Shown here one piece after another: positions 56,700-64,000 of a DNA stretch of 64,000 nt. Below the pieces are notes generated by a model. It was not told the origin of the DNA. It did no database searches and saw only the letters and a program-made list of their open reading frames with translations. The stretch covers positions 153,747,043 to 153,811,042 of the forward strand of contig CP136069.1 of NCBI GenBank assembly GCA_032622095.1, given 5' to 3'. Numbering within the stretch: the stretch's first letter is position 1; each line of letters opens with the position of its first letter. This stretch comes from Siphonodentalium dalli. Taxonomy: Eukaryota; Mollusca; Scaphopoda; Gadilida; Siphonodentaliidae. The position numbers and the translations under genes were made by a program.

Positions 56700-58866
56700 G
56701 TGACCCCGACATGACCTTGACCTTGAAAATTATCAATTCAAGGTCAAATCGGGTAAAATATTGAAAAACCCAATATTAACTCATTGAAAAACACAAACAA
56801 AACATAAAACATTGTCATGTTTCTGACCAAGCACGCCAGTGGCGGGCTAACCTGCTAGTTATATATATATTAATAGTTTAATGGGAGTTTAGTGTGAAAA
56901 CTAAATATTCAGAATTCCTGACATCATGTGACATGGCTTGTTTTTTTTTCTTATTAACTGGTTCAGTGCTGAAAGCCCATATTTGGACCCTATGTAAGAG
57001 TGCTGTAAGCCCAGATATGGGCTTTGGTAATTACACTGTCTTGTTTAGTCTACTCTTGTTTAGTTTAATCATTTAAATAGCGTTTGTCGGGTAATATTTC
57101 AGTAATATTGTTACATATATAATTAAATTGGGACATTGTGAAGTTTGAATGGATGCCGACCAATAAAATTGTCAGAAAAGGTACTTCTATCGCGAACAGT
57201 TTGAGAAAAATTACAAATGTTTTGCTCAATGACGCGCTGTCCCTCTATATACACCCCTGCTATACTCACAGGCCTTTAAAAATTGCACGAACGTCCATTT
57301 CGTTCGAGCGAACTCATCCTGACGTAACCGGTTTTCACATTACCGACTACAACACGAAAACATCAAATACTTTTGAGCCCTCCAGTGAGCTTCGGATTTT
57401 GTTTAATGACAATAGAAGACAACAAACAATGGAAATCCATATTATAAAGATAAAACACATGTAACTGTTTTGATCACACCAGTTATACATTCTATGACTG
57501 AACATGTACAGTATTCACACTTGATCGATATTCTAAAAATCTAGAAGAATCCATCGATAACTTGGGTTAAGCAAATTTATTTTGCCTAACTAGGCTGTGC
57601 CACGATTAATCGACTAACCTTCGACTGGTACGACACTCGACGGTTATTTCCTTTAGTCGATAATCGTTCAAGACGGTTGGTGGAGTATGCATGTGCTATG
57701 AGCCGTGCCCATACCTGTGAGGAAGTTCACGCAACTGAATAACAGTTTTGCAGCACAATATATCATAACATACCACCCTAGATGCATTAATTTCATTAAA
57801 GAAGCCGTTCCTATTCTTTGAAGATTACCGCCAGACGTCGGCTGCGACACCAAAGACATAGGTCGCCAAATGCCGCTTCCTTCGCAGCATTGTCTTTGAA
57901 GTCCCAGCAGACGTTTGTCTGTCATTTTTAAACTTTAACAATTCTGACTTTCTCATTCCTATATTGAATAGCAACTTGCAGGATTTACTGGACATTTTAA
58001 TCCGTGAGATATTTCTCTTACTAATTATTAGTGCTACTGTGTCTCATATATACATTCGCCAGAGTGGGTAACGTATATAATAAACCATTAATTTGTTTTA
58101 ATTATTACTTGCAACATTTTCATATACAAGTCTCAGGTTATGAATGACAGCACCATGTTATGAATAATTACGATTGAATCCGAAACGTCATGCTTTAGTT
58201 AAATTAGCAGACGTAAATTCACACTCCCAATTTTGAGGCACCGTTTGCACTGACTGACCTTTGTGAAAATTATATTTGCAATAAACATGTGGTAAACAAA
58301 AAGTGAGTTCTAATCGCCACGTTGTGACAATGTCTCGAGGTCATTCATGTGTATTAAGTTGGTGAACTGCGACCACGAGTGAACGATATAGCTCTAAAAA
58401 TTTGCGGTACTTATGTTGTGCCAGCAGTTATAAAATAAACACTGTCACGCGATGACACATTGAGGACATGTAAGGAGAACTGTGCGATCATGCGTGAACG
58501 AAATGCACATCGTCACCTTTGATGTTCGGATAACATTGGCAGAAATTGTGCAATTCAACAGGCGGAGAGGAGGGGAGACCGAAAGAATAACGGTTGAGCA
58601 ATACAAAAACTAAACAGATAAGTCTTCAACCTTGAAGGAGATAGAAGACTCGTTCAGTCCATTGGAAAAGGCATTATGTACGATGTTTTCCAGAGTTGAA
58701 ATACGAGGGAAAAAGGGGCGTACTGTTCCTGTGCTAATTACAAAGCGGTGTGAGCAGAGCATCGATTTGTTGCTAATATTCCAAACGGAAGCAGGAGTTC
58801 ATGATGAAAATCCTTATGTTTTCGCTAGATCAAATTTCGATTCACGAAATTCCACCAGAAGTGACA
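56700..58866 (+). repeat. Macrosatellite unit 12
   Basis: Length is 2167. Thr variant with the CATATTATA change shared with units 10 and 13. Confidence 0.95.
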
Positions 58867-61034
58867 GTGACCCCGACATGACCTTGACCTTGAAAATTAT
58901 CAATTCAAGGTCAAATCGGGTAAAATATTGAAAAACCCAATATTAACTCATTGAAAAACACAAACAAAACATAAAACATTGTCATGTTTCTGACCAAGCA
59001 CGCCAGTGGCGGGCTAACCTGCTAGTTATATATATATTAATAGTTTAATGGGAGTTTAGTGTGAAAACTAAATATTCAGAATTCCTGACATCATGTGACA
59101 TGGCTTGTTTTTTTTTCTTATTAACTGGTTCAGTGCTGAAAGCCCATATTTGGACCCTATGTAAGAGTGCTGTAAGCCCAGATATGGGCTTTGGTAATTA
59201 CACTGTCTTGTTTAGTCTACTCTTGTTTAGTTTAATCATTTAAATAGCGTTTGTCGGGTAATATTTCAGTAATATTGTTACATATATAATTAAATTGGGA
59301 CATTGTGAAGTTTGAATGGATGCCGACCAATAAAATTGTCAGAAAAGGTACTTCTATCGCGAACAGTTTGAGAAAAATTACAAATGTTTTGCTCAATGAC
59401 GCGCTGTCCCTCTATATACACCCCTGCTATACTCACAGGCCTTTAAAAATTGCACGAACGTCCATTTCGTTCGAGCGAACTCATCCTGACGTAACCGGTT
59501 TTCACATTACCGACTACAACACGAAAACATCAAATACTTTTGAGCCCTCCAGTGAGCTTCGGATTTTGTTTAATGACAATAGAAGACAACAAACAATGGA
59601 AATCCATATTATAAAGATAAAACACATGTAACTGTTTTGATCACACCAGTTATACATTCTATGACTGAACATGTACAGTATTCACACTTGATCGATATTC
59701 TAAAAATCTAGAAGAATCCATCGATAACTTGGGTTAAGCAAATTTTATTTTGCCTAACTAGGCTGTGCCACGATTAATCGACTAACCTTCGACTGGTACG
59801 ACACCTCGACGGTTATTTCCTTTAGTCGATAATCGTTCAAGACGGTTGGTGGAGTATGCATGTGCTATGAGCCGTGCCCATACCTGTGAGGAAGTTCACC
59901 GCAACTGAATAACAGTTTTGCAGCACAATATATCATAACATACCACCCTAGATGCATTAATTTCATTAAAGAAGCCGTTCCTATTCTTTGAAGATTACCG
60001 CCAGACGTCGGCTGCGACACCAAAGACATAGGTCGCCAAATGCCGCTTCCTTCGCAGCATTGTCTTTGAAGTCCCAGCAGACGTTTGTCTGTCATTTTTA
60101 AACTTTAACAATTCTGACTTTCTCATTCCTATATTGAATAGCAACTTGCAGGATTTACTGGACATTTTAATCCGTGAGATATTTCTCTTACTAATTATTA
60201 GTGCTACTGTGTCTCATATATACATTCGCCAGAGTGGGTAACGTATATAATAAACCATTAATTTGTTTTAATTATTACTTGCAACATTTTCATATACAAG
60301 TCTCAGGTTATGAATGACAGCACCATGTTATGAATAATTACGATTGAATCCGAAACGTCATGCTTTAGTTAAATTAGCAGACGTAAATTCACACTCCCAA
60401 TTTTGAGGCACCGTTTGCACTGACTGACCTTTGTGAAAATTATATTTGCAATAAACATGTGGTAAACAAAAAGTGAGTTCTAATCGCCACGTTGTGACAA
60501 TGTCTCGAGGTCATTCATGTGTATTAAGTTGGTGAACTGCGACCACGAGTGAACGATATAGCTCTAAAAATTTGCGGTACTTATGTTGTGCCAGCAGTTA
60601 TAAAATAAACACTGTCACGCGATGACACATTGAGGACATGTAAGGAGAACTGTGCGATCATGCGTGAACGAAATGCACATCGTCACCTTTGATGTTCGGA
60701 TAACATTGGCAGAAATTGTGCAATTCAACAGGCGGAGAGGAGGGGAGACCGAAAGAATAACGGTTGAGCAATACAAAAACTAAACAGATAAGTCTTCAAC
60801 CTTGAAGGAGATAGAAGACTCGTTCAGTCCATTGGAAAAGGCATTATGTACGATGTTTTCCAGAGTTGAAATACGAGGGAAAAAGGGGCGTACTGTTCCT
60901 GTGCTAATTACAAAGCGGTGTGAGCAGAGCATCGATTTGTTGCTAATATTCCAAACGGAAGCAGGAGTTCATGATGAAAATCCTTATGTTTTCGCTAGAT
61001 CAAATTTCGATTCACGAAATTCCACCAAGTGACA
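58867..61034 (+). repeat. Macrosatellite unit 13 (cluster of small indels)
   Basis: Length is 2168. Thr and CATATTATA variants. Three single-base insertions within 160 bases (near 59743, 59804 and 59899) and a 2-base deletion near 61026. The insertion near 59899 shortens the minus-strand frame seen in other units. Confidence 0.95.
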
Positions 61035-63185
61035 GTGACCTTGAAAATTATCAATTCAAGGTCAAATCGGGTAAAATATTGAAAAACCCAATATTAACTC
61101 ATTGAAAAACACAAACAAAACATAAAACATTGTCATGTTTCTGACCAAGCACGCCAGTGGCGGGCTAACCTGCTAGTTATATATATATTAATAGTTTAAT
61201 GGGAGTTTAGTGTGAAAACTAAATATTCAGAATTCCTGACATCATGTGACATGGCTTGTTTTTTTTTCTTATTAACTGGTTCAGTGCTGAAAGCCCATAT
61301 TTGGACCCTATGTAAGAGTGCTGTAAGCCCAGATATGGGCTTTGGTAATTACACTGTCTTGTTTAGTCTACTCTTGTTTAGTTTAATCATTTAAATAGCG
61401 TTTGTCGGGTAATATTTCAGTAATATTGTTACATATATAATTAAATTGGGACATTGTGAAGTTTGAATGGATGCCGACCAATAAAATTGTCAGAAAAGGT
61501 ACTTCTATCGCGAACAGTTTGAGAAAAATTACAAATGTTTTGCTCAATGACGCGCTGTCCCTCTATATACACCCCTGCTATACTCACAGGCCTTTAAAAA
61601 TTGCACGAACGTCCATTTCGTTCGAGCGAACTCATCCTGACGTAACCGGTTTTCACATTACCGACTACAACACGAAAACATCAAATACTTTTGAGCCCTC
61701 CAGTGAGCTTCGGATTTTGTTTAATGACAATAGAAGACAACAAACAATGGAAATCCATAATATAAAGATAAAACACATGTAACTGTTTTGATCACACCAG
61801 TTATACATTCTATGACTGAACATGTACAGTATTCACACTTGATCGATATTCTAAAAATCTAGAAGAATCCATCGATAACTTGGGTTAAGCAAATTTATTT
61901 TGCCTAACTAGGCTGTGCCACGATTAATCGACTAACCTTCGACTGGTACGACACTCGACGGTTATTTCCTTTAGTCGATAATCGTTCAAGACGGTTGGTG
62001 GAGTATGCATGTGCTATGAGCCGTGCCCATACCTGTGAGGAAGTTCACGCAACTGAATAACAGTTTTGCAGCACAATATATCATAACATACCACCCTAGA
62101 TGCATTAATTTCATTAAAGAAGCCGTTCCTATTCTTTGAAGATTACCGCCAGACGTCGGCTGCGACACCAAAGACATAGGTCGCCAAATGCCGCTTCCTT
62201 CGCAGCATTGTCTTTGAAGTCCCAGCAGACGTTTGTCTGTCATTTTTAAACTTTAACAATTCTGACTTTCTCATTCCTATATTGAATAGCAACTTGCAGG
62301 ATTTACTGGACATTTTAATCCGTGAGATATTTCTCTTACTAATTATTAGTGCTACTGTGTCTCATATATACATTCGCCAGAGTGGGTAACGTATATAATA
62401 AACCATTAATTTGTTTTAATTATTACTTGCAACATTTTCATATACAAGTCTCAGGTTATGAATGACAGCACCATGTTATGAATAATTACGATTGAATCCG
62501 AAACGTCATGCTTTAGTTAAATTAGCAGACGTAAATTCACACTCCCAATTTTGAGGCACCGTTTGCACTGACTGACCTTTGTGAAAATTATATTTGCAAT
62601 AAACATGTGGTAAACAAAAAGTGAGTTCTAATCGCCACGTTGTGACAATGTCTCGAGGTCATTCATGTGTATTAAGTTGGTGAACTGCGACCACGAGTGA
62701 ACGATATAGCTCTAAAAATTTGCGGGTACTTATGTTGTGCCAGCAGTTATAAAATAAACACTGTCACGCGATGACACATTGAGGACATGTAAGGAGAACT
62801 GTGCGATCATGCGTGAACGAAATGCACATCGTCACCTTTGATGTTCGGATAACATTGGCAGAAATTGTGCAATTCAACAGGCGGAGAGGAGGGGAGACCG
62901 AAAGAATAACGGTTGAGCAATACAAAAACTAAACAGATAAGTCTTCAACCTTGAAGGAGATAGAAGACTCGTTCAGTCCATTGGAAAAGGCATTATGTAC
63001 GATGTTTTCCAGAGTTGAAATACGAGGGAAAAAGGGGCGTACTGTTCCTGTGCTAATTACAAAGCGGTGTGAGCAGAGCATCGATTTGTTGCTAATATTC
63101 CAAACGGAAGCAGGAGTTCATGATGAAAATCCTTATGTTTTCGCTAGATCAAATTTCGATTCACGAAATTCCACCAGAAGTGACA
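61035..63185 (+). repeat. Macrosatellite unit 14 (17-bp junction deletion)
   Basis: Length is 2151. It has the same 17-base deletion as unit 3 and the extra G as in unit 10 (near 62725). Thr variant. Confidence 0.95.
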
Positions 63186-64000
63186 GTGACCCCGACATGA
63201 CCTTGACCTTGAAAATTATCAATTCAAGGTCAAATCGGGTAAAATATTGAAAAACCCAATATTAACTCATTGAAAAACACAAACAAAACATAAAACATTG
63301 TCATGTTTCTGACCAAGCACGCCAGTGGCGGGCTAACCTGCTAGTTATATATATATTAATAGTTTAATGGGAGTTTAGTGTGAAAACTAAATATTCAGAA
63401 TTCCTGACATCATGTGACATGGCTTGTTTTTTTTTCTTATTAACTGGTTCAGTGCTGAAAGCCCATATTTGGACCCTATGTAAGAGTGCTGTAAGCCCAG
63501 ATATGGGCTTTGGTAATTACACTGTCTTGTTTAGTCTACTCTTGTTTAGTTTAATCATTTAAATAGCGTTTGTCGGGTAATATTTCAGTAATATTGTTAC
63601 ATATATAATTAAATTGGGACATTGTGAAGTTTGAATGGATGCCGACCAATAAAATTGTCAGAAAAGGTACTTCTATCGCGAACAGTTTGAGAAAAATTAC
63701 AAATGTTTTGCTCAATGACGCGCTGTCCCTCTATATACACCCCTGCTATACTCACAGGCCTTTAAAAATTGCACGAACGTCCATTTCGTTCGAGCGAACT
63801 CATCCTGACGTAACCGGTTTTCACATTACCGACTACAACACGAAAACATCAAATACTTTTGAGCCCTCCAGTGAGCTTCGGATTTTGTTTAATGACAATA
63901 GAAGACAACAAACAATGGAAATCCATAATATAAAGATAAAACACATGTAACTGTTTTGATCACACCAGTTATACATTCTATGACTGAACATGTACAGTAT
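63186..64000 (+). repeat. Macrosatellite unit 15 (cut by window end)
   Basis: The first 815 bases of a unit. Thr variant, full-length junction. The array clearly continues beyond the window. Confidence 0.95.

Larger units (their letters stand above)
32879..64000 (+). repeat. 2167-bp macrosatellite array, at least 14.4 units
   Basis: From 32879 to the window end the sequence is a head-to-tail array with units starting at 32879, 35046, 37213, 39363, 41530, 43697, 45864, 48031, 50198, 52365, 54533, 56700, 58867, 61035 and 63186. Most units are exactly 2167 bases; exceptions are 2150 (unit 3), 2168 (units 10 and 13) and 2151 (unit 14). Units are nearly identical and differ by a handful of substitutions and small indels. 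The array's left edge is sharp: before 32879 the sequence is unrelated to the end of a unit, and only GTGACC is shared at the join. The right edge is outside the window. The monomer is a composite of transposon-like parts, described in separate entries for unit 1. Confidence 0.97.

Noticed and set aside
32879-64000. Possibility of a CRISPR-like or gene-cassette array
   Set aside because: Units are 2.17 kb and almost identical with no variable spacers, and the DNA is animal-like.

Overview
The window looks like animal (eukaryotic) DNA. It is AT-rich and repeat-dense, with no operons, no Shine-Dalgarno-type gene packing, splice-like signals around short exon-sized reading frames, and many transposon remnants. 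Several dispersed repeats (tails rich in GACG or GACA steps, and a family ending in a CAGGTGAGCTA-type sequence) are of the kind I associate with bivalve molluscs. The bivalve assignment is inference; I see no rRNA, mitochondrial or marker gene that would settle it.

Layout. Positions 1-13500 hold two copies of a composite of a G/C-run minisatellite and a long dispersed repeat (62-1934 and 10665-13262). Between them lie a hAT-type non-autonomous element with an intact 8-bp target duplication (3236-4211), an exon-like fragment of a tyrosine-recombinase-like gene (6627-6864) and a 974-bp element with inverted ends (8049-9022). Positions 13500-31300 are a graveyard of small DNA transposons. They include a piggyBac-like TTAA family with nested palindromes (15286, 21339, 23907, 26911, 30856), a second TTAA family (13645-14380), a broken transposase-like gene (18000-19055), a foldback element (19200-19545), a PHD-finger fragment (23360-23530) and the C-terminal dimerisation part of a hAT transposase (24355-24759). 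Two short open frames at 30218-30571 and 31268-31639 appear to be diverged paralogues of each other. They are the best candidates for intact small host genes.

From 32879 to the end (31 kb, almost half the window) there is one head-to-tail macrosatellite: 14 complete units and one partial unit of a 2167-bp monomer, nearly identical to each other and running off the window. Each monomer is a composite. It carries a hairpin built from TGACCTTGA / TCAAGGTCA motifs at its junction, a hAT-like terminal sequence with a subterminal palindrome, and at its right end a truncated exon of the same tyrosine-recombinase-like family seen at 6627. Unit-specific variants (a 17-bp junction deletion in two units, a nonsense change in unit 6, shared substitutions in non-adjacent units) show distinct copies undergoing conversion or unequal exchange, not a simple copy-paste artefact.

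No gene network can be read from this window. The content is mostly mobile and tandem DNA, with at most a few small host exons. The most noteworthy structures are the macrosatellite and the palindrome-within-palindrome piggyBac-like MITE family.
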